Positions 30,913 to 39,990 of a stretch of DNA of 64,000 bases are shown here, in pieces. The notes under the pieces are model-generated. The model saw only the letters and a program-made list of their open reading frames with translations. It made no database searches and was not told where the DNA came from. The stretch comes from Actinokineospora iranica (GTDB taxonomy: Bacteria > Actinomycetota > Actinomycetes > Mycobacteriales > Pseudonocardiaceae), in contig NZ_FMZZ01000012.1 in the NCBI RefSeq assembly GCF_900101685.1, positions 124,001 to 188,000 on the forward strand, given 5' to 3'. The stretch's first letter is position 1. Each line of letters opens with the position of its first letter. The position numbers and the translations under genes were made by a program.

Positions 30913-31011
30913 ATGGACGTACGGAGAGTGCGCTTTTCCGTGGGGTGGCGACCACTGGCCGTCATGGCTCACTCGGCGTCGAGAACGACCTCGACGGCCA
31001 TGGGGCCGTGA
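30913..31011 (+). CDS. Candidate small ORF with near-perfect SD
   Basis: 32 codons (MDVRRVRFSVGWRPLAVMAH...). AAAGGAGGA lies eight bases before the ATG, the best ribosome binding site in the window, and is part of the short palindrome AGGAGGACTCCT, which could hide it. The 3' half is antisense to the end of the second valS gene. No homology recognised; might be a leader peptide or chance. Confidence 0.3.
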   Translation: MDVRRVRFSVGWRPLAVMAHSASRTTSTAMGP

Positions 31012-33461
31012 GCGGCGCGAGTGAAGCGAAACTCACGCACAGCGCCCGCCGCCCGCAGGTCCGCCTCGACCGCGGTCAGCGCGGCCTGCTCACCAGCAGC
31101 GCTGGCGATCAGCACCTCGGCGACTGGCGCTCGCATGGACCGCTTGGCCTGGGACTTGGCCCGCCGAATCGCTTCCAGCACGGCGACCACCACCGGCACC
31201 AACCCGGCGTTGTCAGCCCTGTCGTCGTTAGTCCTGCCGGGCGTCGTCGGCCAGGGGCTCCGGTGCACCGACCCGTCCTGCCACCACGACCAGGTCTCCT
31301 CGGCCGCGAACGGCAGGTACGGCGCGAGCAGCCGCTGGAGCGTGGACAGCCCGGTCCGCAGCGCGGCCCGCGCCGACTCCGCGCCCCGCCCCTCGCCGTA
31401 CGCGCGGTCTTTAACCAGTTCCAGGTAGTCGTCGCACCAGAACCAGAAGAACCGCTCGACCCGTTCCAACGCGTCGGTGTGCTCGCCCGCCTCCAGCGCT
31501 TCGGTAGCCGCGGCGACCACCGCGTCCAGATCGCCGAGGACGGCCACGTCGAGCGGCTCGGTCACCGCGACCGAGGAAGGCGCCGGGAAGCCGAGCGCGA
31601 ACCGGCTCGCGTGCAGCAGCTTCGTCGCGAGCCTGCGGCCCACCCGCATCTTGGTCTCGTCGAACACCGTGTCCACGCCCGGCCTGCCGGATGCGGCCCA
31701 GTAGCGCACCGCGTCCGAGCCGTGCGTGTCGAGCATCGTCTCCGGAGTCAGCGCCGACCCCGACTTCTTGCTCACCTTGCGCCGGTCGGGGGTCACCACC
31801 CAGCCTGAGATCGCCGCGCGCCGCCACGGCAGCGAGCCGGTCTCCGACTCCGCGCGCAGGATCGTCGTGAACAGCCAGGTCCGGATGATCTCGTGCGCCT
31901 GCGGCCGCAGGTCCATCGGATAGGTCCGCGCGAACAGGTCCGGGTCGTCGTCGGCCCCGCACACCAGCAGCGGCGTGAGCGACGAGGTGGCCCACGTGTC
32001 CATCACATCCGGTTCGGCGGCGAACCCGCCCGGCTTACCGCGCTGCTCTTCACGGTAGCCGGGAGGCGTGTCCGAGGCCGGGTCCACGGGCAAGACCTCG
32101 GGCAGGATCGGGCGCGCGTGATCCGGCTCGCCGTTGGCGTCGAGCGGGTACCACAGCGGGAACGGCACGCCGAAGAACCGCTGCCTGCTGATCAGCCAGT
32201 CGCCCGCCAGGCCGCGCACCCAGGTCTCGTACCGCGCCCGCATGTGCTCGGGCCGCCAGTCCAGCTCGCGGCCGCGCGCCAGCAGGGTTTCCCGGTGCTC
32301 GGTCGACCGGATGAACCACTGCCTGCCGGACACGATCTCCAAGGGCTTCTCGCCGCGCTCGTAGTACGCGACCGGACGCTCCACCGGTCGTGGTTCGCCG
32401 ACAAGCGCGCCCTCTTCGCGAAGCGAAGCCACCATCCGCTCGCGTGCCGTGTGGACGGTCGCCCCTGCCAGCGCGGCGTAAGGCGCCGCGGGCACCCCGG
32501 CGGGCGGGTCGGGCCGGAACCGGCCGTCCCGGCCGATCACCGCGCGCACCGGCAGTCCGAGCTCGCGCCACCAGCGCACGTCCGCCAGGTCGCCGAAGGT
32601 GCAGCACATCACCAGCCCGCTGCCCCGGTCCGGCTCGGCGTCCGGGTGGGCGAGCACGGGCACGGGCACCCCGAACACCGGCGTGCGGACCGTGGCGCCG
32701 ACGAGCCCGCGGTGGCGTTCGTCGTCGGGATGGGCGATGAGCGCCACGCAGGCGGGCAGCAGCTCCGGGCGGGTCGTGTCGACTTCCACGCCGTCGGAGA
32801 AGCGCAGCGTGTGCCAGGCGCCCCGGCTAGGCCGGTGCTCGACCTCGGCCTGCGCCACGGCCGTGCGGAAACCCACGTCCCACAGGGTCGGCGCCTCGGC
32901 CTGGTAAGCCTCGCCCGCCGCGAACAGCCGCAGGAAAGAGCTCTGTGAGAGTCGCCGCGCCCGCTTACCGATCGTCGTGTACGTGCGAGACCAGTCCACC
33001 GACAGCCCGAGCCTGCGCCACAGAGCCTCGTAAGAGCGCTCATCTTCGGCTGTCTGCCGCTCGCACAGTTCAACGAAATTGCGCCGCGAGATCGCTGTTG
33101 GTTGCCCGGTAGGCGAGAACCGCGGGTCGTAAGGCAGGGACGGGTCGCAGCGCACGTTGTGCACCATCTGCACCCGGCGTTCGGTGGGCAGGCCGTTGTC
33201 GTCCCAGCCCATCGGATAGAACACGTCCTTACCGCGCATCCGTTGGTACCGGGCGATGATGTCTGTCTGCGTGTAAGAGAACACGTGCCCGATGTGCAGG
33301 TGCCCACTCACAGACGGTGGTGGGGTGTCGATGGAGTAAACCGTCGCGCGAGAGCCATTTCCGGCGAACCGGTAGACGTCCTGGTCGGCCCACCGGCGCG
33401 TCCAGGTCTTCTCCAGCCCGTCCAGGGTCGGGCGCTCGGGCACTCGCTCGCTCTCCGCCAT
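30969..33461 (-). CDS. Second valyl-tRNA synthetase (divergent type)
   Basis: 830 residues from ATG 33461; longer starts would run into the divergent valS. Class Ia synthetase: HIGH at 56-59 (SGHLHIGHVFS), KVSKK at 562-566 in place of KMSKS, GWDDNGLPTERRVQ in the catalytic domain, CP1 editing domain with TTRPELLPACVALIAHPDDER, WFIRSTEHRETLL, HEIIRTWLF. It differs widely from the housekeeping ValRS at 33532, for instance WDDNGLPTE where that has [11 protein letters not shown], and lacks its C-terminal coiled coil. It resembles the archaeal-like ValRS group (inference). Could be a resistance or stress paralogue. Confidence 0.88.
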   Translation of the reverse strand: MAESERVPERPTLDGLEKTWTRRWADQDVYRFAGNGSRATVYSIDTPPPSVSGHLHIGHVFSYTQTDIIARYQRMRGKDVFYPMGWDDNGLPTERRVQMVHNVRCDPSLPYDPRFSPTGQPTAISRRNFVELCERQTAEDERSYEALWRRLGLSVDWSRTYTTIGKRARRLSQSSFLRLFAAGEAYQAEAPTLWDVGFRTAVAQAEVEHRPSRGAWHTLRFSDGVEVDTTRPELLPACVALIAHPDDERHRGLVGATVRTPVFGVPVPVLAHPDAEPDRGSGLVMCCTFGDLADVRWWRELGLPVRAVIGRDGRFRPDPPAGVPAAPYAALAGATVHTARERMVASLREEGALVGEPRPVERPVAYYERGEKPLEIVSGRQWFIRSTEHRETLLARGRELDWRPEHMRARYETWVRGLAGDWLISRQRFFGVPFPLWYPLDANGEPDHARPILPEVLPVDPASDTPPGYREEQRGKPGGFAAEPDVMDTWATSSLTPLLVCGADDDPDLFARTYPMDLRPQAHEIIRTWLFTTILRAESETGSLPWRRAAISGWVVTPDRRKVSKKSGSALTPETMLDTHGSDAVRYWAASGRPGVDTVFDETKMRVGRRLATKLLHASRFALGFPAPSSVAVTEPLDVAVLGDLDAVVAAATEALEAGEHTDALERVERFFWFWCDDYLELVKDRAYGEGRGAESARAALRTGLSTLQRLLAPYLPFAAEETWSWWQDGSVHRSPWPTTPGRTNDDRADNAGLVPVVVAVLEAIRRAKSQAKRSMRAPVAEVLIASAAGEQAALTAVEADLRAAGAVREFRFTRAAHGPMAVEVVLDAE

Positions 33462-33517
33462 GAACGGACGGTAGTCGGGGGCGTGCGCCCGGCTCGACTC
33501 GTTTTCGCTGGCCTTCG

Positions 33518-33523
33518 TAGACT
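33518..33523 (+). promoter_or_regulatory. -10 element, leaderless valS
   Basis: TAGACT eight bases before the GTG of valS, with no Shine-Dalgarno between them, implying a leaderless mRNA. Confidence 0.5.
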
Positions 33524-33531
33524 CTTCCACC

Positions 33532-36162
33532 GTGACCGATACCCCCACCCTGCCCAGCACCGATCTTCCCCCGGCTTGGGAGCCTGCCGCGGTAGAAGCG
33601 GAGCTGTACCAGGGCTGGGTAGACGCTGGCTACTTCACCGCCGACGCGTCGAGCGACAAGCCGCCGTTCACCATCGTGCTGCCGCCGCCGAACGTCACCG
33701 GCAGCCTGCACATGGGCCACGCGCTCAACCACACGGTGATGGACGCGCTCACCCGCCGCCGCCGGATGCAGGGCTACGAGGTGCTCTGGCTGCCCGGCAT
33801 GGACCACGCGGGCATCGCCACCCAGAACATGGTCGAGCGCCAGCTCGCCGGTGAGGGGCTCTCGCGGCACGACCTGGGCCGGGAGAAGTTCGTCGAGCGC
33901 GTCTGGGACTGGAAGGCCGAGTACGGCGGCAAGATCCTCGACCAGATGCGCCGTATCGGCGACGGCGTCGACTGGTCCCGCGAGCGGTTCACCATGGACG
34001 AGGGCCTGTCTCGCGCCGTGCAGACCGTCTTCAAGCGGCTCTACGACGACCAGCTCATCTACCGCGCCGAGCGCATCATCAACTGGTGCCCGCGCTGTCG
34101 CACCGCGCTTTCCGACATCGAGGTAGAGCACTCCGAGGACGAGGGGGAGCTGGTCTCGATCCGCTACGGAGAGGGCGAGAACGCGATCGTCGTCGCCACG
34201 ACCCGCGCCGAGACGATGCTCGGCGACACCGCCGTCGCGGTGCACCCCGACGACGAGCGCTACCGGCACCTGGTCGGCACCGAGGTCGTGCTGCCGCTGA
34301 CCGGCCGCCGCATCCCGGTCGTGGCCGACGAGCACGTCGACCCGGAGTTCGGCACCGGCGCGGTCAAGGTGACCCCGGCGCACGACCCGAACGACTTCGA
34401 GATCGGCCGCCGCCACGACCTGCCGTCGATCACGGTCATGGACACGACCGGTGTGATCACCGCGTCCGGCCCGTTCGAGGGCCTCGACCGGTTCGAGGCG
34501 CGTCCCGCTGTCGTGGCCGCGTTGCGCGAAGAGGGCAGGATCGTCGCCGAGAAGCGGCCTTACCTGCACTCCGTTGGCCACTGCTCTCGCTGCGACACCG
34601 TGGTCGAGCCGCGGCTGTCCTTGCAGTGGTGGGTCAACGTCGAGCCGCTTGCCCGCGCCGCGGGAGACGCGGTGCGCGACGGCCGCACCCAGATTCACCC
34701 GCCGGAGTTGGCCAAGCGCTACTTCGACTGGGTCGACAACATGCACGACTGGACGATCTCGCGCCAGCTCTGGTGGGGGCACCGCATCCCGGTCTGGTAC
34801 GGCCCGAACGACGAGGTCGTGTGCGTCGGCCCGGACGAGGAACCGCCATCGGGCGAGGGCTGGACCCAGGACCCCGACGTGCTCGACACCTGGTTCTCGT
34901 CCGGCCTGTGGCCGGTGTCCACGCTCGGCTGGCCCGCGCGGACCGCCGACCTCGCCAAGTTCTATCCGACGAGCGTCCTGTCCACCGGCTACGACATCCT
35001 CTTCTTCTGGGTCGCCCGGATGATGATGTTCGGCCTCTATGCGATGGACGGAAAGCAGCCCTTCGACCACGTCTACCTGCACGGTCTTATCCGTGACGCG
35101 CAGGGTAAGAAGATGTCGAAGTCGCGCGGCAACGTTCTCGACCCGCTCGACTGGCTCGACCGCTTCGGCGCCGACGCGACCCGCTTCACCCTCGCCCGCG
35201 GCGCCAACCCCGGCAGCGACATGGCGTTGGCCGAGGAGTGGGCGGCGGGCTCGCGCAACTTCTGCACGAAGCTGTGGAACGCGAGCCGCTTCGCGCTCAT
35301 GAACGGCGCCACCATCGACCGCCCGGTGCCCGACCGCGCCGAGTTGACCGACGCCGACCGGTGGATCCTCGACCGCGCCGACGCCCTGGTGTCCGAAGTG
35401 GACGGGCTGTTCGAGGGCTTCCAGTTCGCGAAGCTCTGCGACGCGCTCTACCACTTCACCTGGGACCTCTACTGCGACTGGTACCTGGAACTGGCCAAGA
35501 CGCAGATCGCCGAGGGCGGCGCGCGCGCCGACGCGACCCGCGCGGTGCTCGGGCACGTGCTCGACACCGTCCTGCGGCTGCTGCACCCGGTGACCCCGTT
35601 CGTCACCGAGGTGCTGTGGAAGTCCCTGACCGGTCGGGAATCCCTGGTCGTCGCGGACTGGCCGAGGGCGTCGGGCGCGCCTGCCGACGACGAGGCCGAG
35701 CGCCGGATCGATGGCGTGCAGAAGCTGATCACCGAGATCCGCCGGTTCCGCGCCGACCAGGGCGTCAAGCCGGGGCAGAAGGTCGCCGCCCGGTTGTCCG
35801 GGGTGGCCGCCGCGGGCCTGTCCGCGCACCAGGCAGCCGTGGCCTCCCTGGCCCGCCTGGAGGCTCCCGGCGAGGCGTTCGCGCCCAGCGCGTCGCTGGA
35901 GATCCCGCTCGCCGACGGCACCGTCACCGTCGAGTTGGACCTGTCGGGCACGGTCGACGTCGCCGCCGAGCGCAAGCGGCTGACCAAGGACCTCACGGTC
36001 GCCGAGAAGGAACTCGCCCAGTGCGACGCCAAGCTCGGCAACCCGAAGTTCACCGACAAGGCCCCCGCCGACGTCGTGGCCAAGATCCGCACCCGCCGGG
36101 ACACCGCGGCCGCCGAGATCACCCGCATCCAGGCCCGCATCGCCGCGCTTCCGGCGGGCTGA
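33532..36162 (+). CDS. valS: Valine--tRNA ligase
   Basis: 876 residues, GTG start. Bacterial ValRS: HMGH at 60-63 ([10 protein letters not shown]), [13 protein letters not shown]1 editing domain with [22 protein letters not shown] and [15 protein letters not shown] near 527-531, anticodon-binding helices and the C-terminal coiled-coil arm (residues about 800-876) that grips tRNA-Val. It charges tRNA-Val and clears threonine. It precedes folC as in mycobacteria, so this copy is the vertically inherited one. Confidence 0.96.
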   Translation: MTDTPTLPSTDLPPAWEPAAVEAELYQGWVDAGYFTADASSDKPPFTIVLPPPNVTGSLHMGHALNHTVMDALTRRRRMQGYEVLWLPGMDHAGIATQNMVERQLAGEGLSRHDLGREKFVERVWDWKAEYGGKILDQMRRIGDGVDWSRERFTMDEGLSRAVQTVFKRLYDDQLIYRAERIINWCPRCRTALSDIEVEHSEDEGELVSIRYGEGENAIVVATTRAETMLGDTAVAVHPDDERYRHLVGTEVVLPLTGRRIPVVADEHVDPEFGTGAVKVTPAHDPNDFEIGRRHDLPSITVMDTTGVITASGPFEGLDRFEARPAVVAALREEGRIVAEKRPYLHSVGHCSRCDTVVEPRLSLQWWVNVEPLARAAGDAVRDGRTQIHPPELAKRYFDWVDNMHDWTISRQLWWGHRIPVWYGPNDEVVCVGPDEEPPSGEGWTQDPDVLDTWFSSGLWPVSTLGWPARTADLAKFYPTSVLSTGYDILFFWVARMMMFGLYAMDGKQPFDHVYLHGLIRDAQGKKMSKSRGNVLDPLDWLDRFGADATRFTLARGANPGSDMALAEEWAAGSRNFCTKLWNASRFALMNGATIDRPVPDRAELTDADRWILDRADALVSEVDGLFEGFQFAKLCDALYHFTWDLYCDWYLELAKTQIAEGGARADATRAVLGHVLDTVLRLLHPVTPFVTEVLWKSLTGRESLVVADWPRASGAPADDEAERRIDGVQKLITEIRRFRADQGVKPGQKVAARLSGVAAAGLSAHQAAVASLARLEAPGEAFAPSASLEIPLADGTVTVELDLSGTVDVAAERKRLTKDLTVAEKELAQCDAKLGNPKFTDKAPADVVAKIRTRRDTAAAEITRIQARIAALPAG

Positions 36163-36221
36163 CCGCGCTCGGGAACCCGCACGTAGACTCGTCGGGTGAC
36201 TGTCGGCTACCTCCAAGGAGA

Positions 36222-37595
36222 ATGAGCGTGCCCAAGCTGGACCCCGGGGCGCTGGAGGAACTGCACCAGGTCGAGTCCGAGCTGGACACCCGGTGGTCGG
36301 AGACGAAGATCGAACCGTCGCTGGCCCGGATCGCGGCGCTGGTGGACGTGCTCGCCGACCCGCACAAGGCCTACCCGGTCGTGCACATCGCGGGCACCAA
36401 CGGCAAGACCTCCACCACCCGCATGATCGACGCGCTGTTCACCCGCCTCGGCCTGCGCACCGGCCGCTTCACCAGCCCGCACCTGCAGATCGTCACCGAG
36501 CGCATCAGCCTCGACAACGCGCCCATCGCCCCGGAGCGCTACGTCGAGGTCTACCGGGACGTCGAGCCCTACCTGGAGATGATCGACGCCAAGTCCGACG
36601 TGCGGATGAGCAAATTCGAGGTGCTTACCGGCATGGCGTTCGCCGCGTTTGCCGACGCCCCGGTAGACGTCGCTGTCCTGGAGACCGGTCTAGGCGGTTC
36701 CTGGGACGCCACCAACGTCGCCGACGCCCGCATCGCCGTGATCACGCCCATCGGCGTCGACCACGTCGAGTACCTGGGCCCCGACATCCTGGGCATCGCC
36801 CGGGAGAAGGCCGGGATCATCAAACCCGGCTCCATCGCGCTGCTCGCCGAACAGGACCCCGAGGTCGCCCGCGTGCTGCTCGAGCGCGCCACCGAGGTCG
36901 ACGCGACCGTGGCCCGGCAGGGCCTGGAGTTCGGCGTGCTCCAGCACGACGTCGCGGTCGGCGGCCAGGTCCTCAAGCTGCAGGGCCTCGGCGGCGTCTA
37001 CGACGACATCTTCCTGCCCCTGCACGGCGCCCACCAGGCCGCCAACGCCGCGCTCGCGCTGGCCGCCGTCGAGGCGTTCTTCGGCGCGGGCGCCCAGCGC
37101 CAGCTCGACGTCGAGGCTGTCCGGGAGGGCTTCGCCTCGGTCGGGTCGCCCGGCAGGCTGGAGCGCGTGCGGACGGCCCCCAGCGTGTTCGTCGACGCCG
37201 CGCACAACCCGCATGGCGCGGCCGCGCTGGCCGCGGCCCTGGACGAGGAGTTCGACTTCCGGCGGCTCGTCGGCGTCGTCGCCGTCCTCTCGGACAAGGA
37301 CGCCACGGGCATCCTCTCCGCGTTGGAGCCGGTCCTTACCGACCTGGTGGTCACCACCAACTCCTCCCAGCGCGCCATGGACCCCGACCGTCTCGCCGCC
37401 ATCGCCGTCGAGATCTTCGGCGACGACCGGGTGACCGTCGAGGCCCGCCTGGACGACGCCATCGAGACCGCGGTCCGCCTCGCGGAGGAGACCGACGACC
37501 CCGACGCGCCCGTCGCGGGCGGCGGCGTGGTCGCCACCGGCTCGGTCGTCACCGCGGGCGAGGTCCGCGCGCTGTTCGGCAAGGAGCCCGCATGA
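36222..37595 (+). CDS. folC: Folylpolyglutamate/dihydrofolate synthase
   Basis: 457 residues from ATG 36222 with AAGGAGA upstream. Adds glutamates to folates; may also make dihydrofolate. ATP loop HIAGTNGKTSTTRMID, the ISLDN and VLETGLGGSWDATN segments, PIGVDHVEYLG, EKAGIIK, and DAAHNPHG in the C-terminal domain are all present. It is unusual only in a short Gly/Val-rich end. It overlaps the DUF4233 gene by four bases (ATGA). Confidence 0.95.
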   Translation: MSVPKLDPGALEELHQVESELDTRWSETKIEPSLARIAALVDVLADPHKAYPVVHIAGTNGKTSTTRMIDALFTRLGLRTGRFTSPHLQIVTERISLDNAPIAPERYVEVYRDVEPYLEMIDAKSDVRMSKFEVLTGMAFAAFADAPVDVAVLETGLGGSWDATNVADARIAVITPIGVDHVEYLGPDILGIAREKAGIIKPGSIALLAEQDPEVARVLLERATEVDATVARQGLEFGVLQHDVAVGGQVLKLQGLGGVYDDIFLPLHGAHQAANAALALAAVEAFFGAGAQRQLDVEAVREGFASVGSPGRLERVRTAPSVFVDAAHNPHGAAALAAALDEEFDFRRLVGVVAVLSDKDATGILSALEPVLTDLVVTTNSSQRAMDPDRLAAIAVEIFGDDRVTVEARLDDAIETAVRLAEETDDPDAPVAGGGVVATGSVVTAGEVRALFGKEPA

Positions 37596-37969
37596 CCGAG
37601 ACCCCGCCCCCCGACCCCATGAAGGGCTTCCGCGGCGTCATGGCCGCGATGCTCATCCTGGAAGCGATCGTGGTGCTCCTGGCCCTGCTCGTCGTCGCCA
37701 AGATGGACGGCGGCGTCGCGGGCTGGCAGGGCGGCCTGGTCGGCGGCCTCGCCCTGGCGATGATCCTGGCCTGCGGATTCGTCGGCAGGCCGTGGGGCAT
37801 CTGGCTGGCGGTGGCGCTGCAGGCCGTGATGATCCTGGGCTACTTCGCCGTGCCCACCCTCGGCGCGGTCGGCGTCCTGTTCGGCCTCGCCTGGGCCTGG
37901 ATGATCTGGCTGCGCAACGACGTCACCAAGCGGATGGCCGAGGGCAGGCTGCCGAGCCAGCAGCAGTAG
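37592..37969 (+). CDS. DUF4233 membrane protein
   Basis: 125 residues, four predicted helices (about 15-35, 44-62, 67-86, 90-108). GFRGVMAAMLILEAIVVLLAL and FGLAWAWMIWLRNDV match the DUF4233 family that follows folC in actinobacteria. Role unknown. Translationally coupled to folC. Confidence 0.9.
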   Translation: MTETPPPDPMKGFRGVMAAMLILEAIVVLLALLVVAKMDGGVAGWQGGLVGGLALAMILACGFVGRPWGIWLAVALQAVMILGYFAVPTLGAVGVLFGLAWAWMIWLRNDVTKRMAEGRLPSQQQ

Positions 37970-38029
37970 CGGCGCGCGGAAACGTCATTCGCAAGACATG
38001 TTCGGTTGGCCCGCGCGCGGCGGACCGGG

Positions 38030-38826
38030 ATCACAACGGCGCCATTGTCCGGACCAGGTTCGACCGGCCCGCCCGAATGCTGGTCGAGGTGTCTTGCGAC
38101 CCGTCGTCCCGGCACGTGCGGGGCGGCTGCCTGCCCGGAGGCCGACGGCATCGGCAAGGTGCGGCTCACCGGTCTGCCGCCAGGCCGCGACGTGCACTAC
38201 CGGGTGCGCGCGGAGGACCTGGACGGCCGGGCCGCCAGCGAGCCGCTCGTTCCGCACCGCCCCGGTAGGCCGCGCCGACGTCCAATCCACCTGGTCGGGA
38301 CGTGGCAGGTCAGGGGGCGTCAACCCGGACATCGGCGGCATGACCGCCTACGCCGCGATGGCGGCTCGCCGCCCGACTTCTTCCTGGCTTGACGAGAACG
38401 TCCGTGCCTTCGCCGCGCGGATCGTCTCCGCCTCGTCAGCTTTGGTGGATCAGTCGGTCGGGTGCGGTTCGGTGCCGAGCCAAGTCTTGGCCAGCTTGCC
38501 CGCTGCTGCGCGGAATACCCCATCGCGATTGCCGTCGTCGGGTGAAATGGTCTCCGCCCGCTTGTCCAGAACCAGGTATCGGTCCGTTTCACCGTCGGTG
38601 TGGAACCGGTAACGCCGACGTGCACTAACCCGCGCACCACTGCTCGCCGGATCGGGTCGCGGTGGGGGACTTCGAGCCGTTCTGGGAGTTCGTGTCCGGG
38701 CCGCTGGTGGGGTCCCAGCATTTCGGTGAGGTCCAGGTCGACGGGCTGAGTGGCGATCTCACTGTTTACCTGCGCGACGGTAGCGGTGCGTCTCTATGGT
38801 CCAAGACCCTGCGGCCGAGCCGCTAG
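38030..38826 (+). pseudogene. Decayed PhoD-type alkaline phosphatase
   Basis: Pieces of a PhoD-family phosphatase in three frames. Fragment 1 (38030-38125): VRTRFDRPARMLVEVSCDPS. Fragment 2 (38137-38255): ADGIGKVRLTGLPPGRDVHYRVRAEDLDGRAASEPL. Fragment 3 (38250-38385): FRTAPVGRADVQSTWSG and GGVNPDIGGMTAYAAMAARRP, then PDFFLA in another frame, equivalent to the segment before the metal site. The centre with the catalytic metal ligands is gone, and the C-terminus resumes at about 38640 (FEPFWEFVSGPLVGS ... GEVQVDGLSGDLTVYLRD) to the stop at 38826. At least two frameshifts and a large internal deletion make it non-functional. Confidence 0.8.
38450..38635 (-). pseudogene. Coding-like fragment inside the phoD remnant
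   Basis: An open minus frame with good third-position bias reads RYRFHTDGETDRYLVLDKRA, then PDDGNRDGVFRAAAGKLAKT and ends at 38450. It has no start and no family I recognise. It occupies the gap between the two PhoD parts, so may be the end of a gene that replaced the phosphatase core. Confidence 0.4.
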
Positions 38827-39332
38827 AACGCCGCTGACACGTTGTCGGCAAGCCTCTGCCAGACCTGGAACGCGGTGCCGGAGAAGACCGCGTTCGCGAC
38901 CTCTTGCGAATACGGTCCCTCCCCGCGCACCTGCATCGTCGGCGTGGAGCCGAGCCAGTCGAAGGAGAACGTGATGGTGCGGTCGCTGCCTTCCCCGTGC
39001 CCGGGCAGCGTCCGGAACGTCCATCCCGTCGCGGTTCGCTCGGTTACCTGCACCGGGTTTACCGCGCCCCACATAGCGACGTTCGGGATCGCGTAGAGGT
39101 CGCACTTGCCGCCAACCGAGGGCAGGACAGGGCAGTTCGACTTGAACGGGAAGAACCGGGCCAGTTCCGCGGTCACGGCGGTGGTGAGTGATTCCGGTGT
39201 CCGCGCGGTCTCCAGGCGCAACGAGTAGCCGAAGTTGTAGGACAGGCCGGACGGCTGGGCGGCGGCGGACCCCGGGACGCTCATGGCGAGCGCCGCGACG
39301 AGGGCGAGGACGGCCCGGCGGGCAAGGCGCAT
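38823..39332 (-). CDS. Secreted protein, unknown function
   Basis: 169 residues from ATG 39332 with GGAGAG upstream. Sec signal peptide MRLARRAVLALVAALAMS with cleavage near SAAA-QP (about residue 26). Mature part about 143 residues with two cysteines (SNCPVLP and GKCDLY, probably a disulfide) and alternating strands around VQVTERTATGWTFRTLPGH, which suggests a lipid-binding or polyketide-cyclase-like barrel (inference). Its stop and that of the phoD remnant share the palindrome CTAG. Confidence 0.8.
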   Translation of the reverse strand: MRLARRAVLALVAALAMSVPGSAAAQPSGLSYNFGYSLRLETARTPESLTTAVTAELARFFPFKSNCPVLPSVGGKCDLYAIPNVAMWGAVNPVQVTERTATGWTFRTLPGHGEGSDRTITFSFDWLGSTPTMQVRGEGPYSQEVANAVFSGTAFQVWQRLADNVSAAF

Positions 39333-39481
39333 AGTGCTCTCCGATCTTGTGCGGGATGAGGCCACCGTGGGGTGTTCGCGGAGGCCCGGCAACCACAGCC
39401 ACCACACCGGGTTACTCTGCTCACACGCGCGTGCGGCCGTGCACAGTGCGTAGCCATTCCCATGAAGGAGTACGGAAAGCC

Positions 39482-39892
39482 GTGAGTGAGCGCACCCTGG
39501 TCCTGGTCAAGCCCGACGGCGTGAGCCGAGGACTGGTCGGCGAGGTCATCTCCCGCATCGAGCGCAAGGGCCTGACCCTGGCCGCCCTGGAACTGAAGAC
39601 CGTCGAGCGCGCTGTCGCCGAGCAGCACTACGCCGAGCACGACGGCAGGCCGTTCTTCGAGTCGCTGCTCGAGTTCATCACCTCCGGCCCGGTCGTGGCG
39701 CTGGTCGCGGAGGGGCCGCGGGCCATCTCCGCGTTCCGCCAGGTCGCGGGCGGCACCGACCCGGTCGACAAGGCCGTGCCGGGCAGCATCCGCGGCGACT
39801 TCGGCCTGGAGGTCCAGTACAACCTGGTGCACGGCTCGGACTCCCCGGAGTCGGCCGAGCGCGAGATCAAGCTCTGGTTCCCCAACCTCTGA
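39482..39892 (+). CDS. ndk: Nucleoside-diphosphate kinase
   Basis: 136 residues, GTG start, AAGGAG about 14 bases before. Transfers gamma-phosphate between NTPs and NDPs. [15 protein letters not shown], the [10 protein letters not shown] loop, and the phosphohistidine in [16 protein letters not shown] are all intact. Confidence 0.97.
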   Translation: MSERTLVLVKPDGVSRGLVGEVISRIERKGLTLAALELKTVERAVAEQHYAEHDGRPFFESLLEFITSGPVVALVAEGPRAISAFRQVAGGTDPVDKAVPGSIRGDFGLEVQYNLVHGSDSPESAEREIKLWFPNL

Positions 39893-39901
39893 CCGCGCGG
39901 T

Positions 39902-39927
39902 AGGGCTGTCCGGGAACGGGCAGCCCT
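39902..39927 (+). terminator. Terminator after ndk
   Basis: AGGGCTG / CAGCCCT stem with an extended CC/GG pair and short loop, ten bases past ndk. Confidence 0.55.
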
Positions 39928-39990
39928 GCTGAGGCCGCACGGCTCGCTGCGTGCGAGCGCCATTCGGGTGAAGGGTTACCCTGGTTCACT

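Noticed and set aside
33462-33560. Longer start for the second ValRS
   Set aside because: It would overlap the start of the divergent valS; the ATG at 33461 gives a sensible N-terminus.
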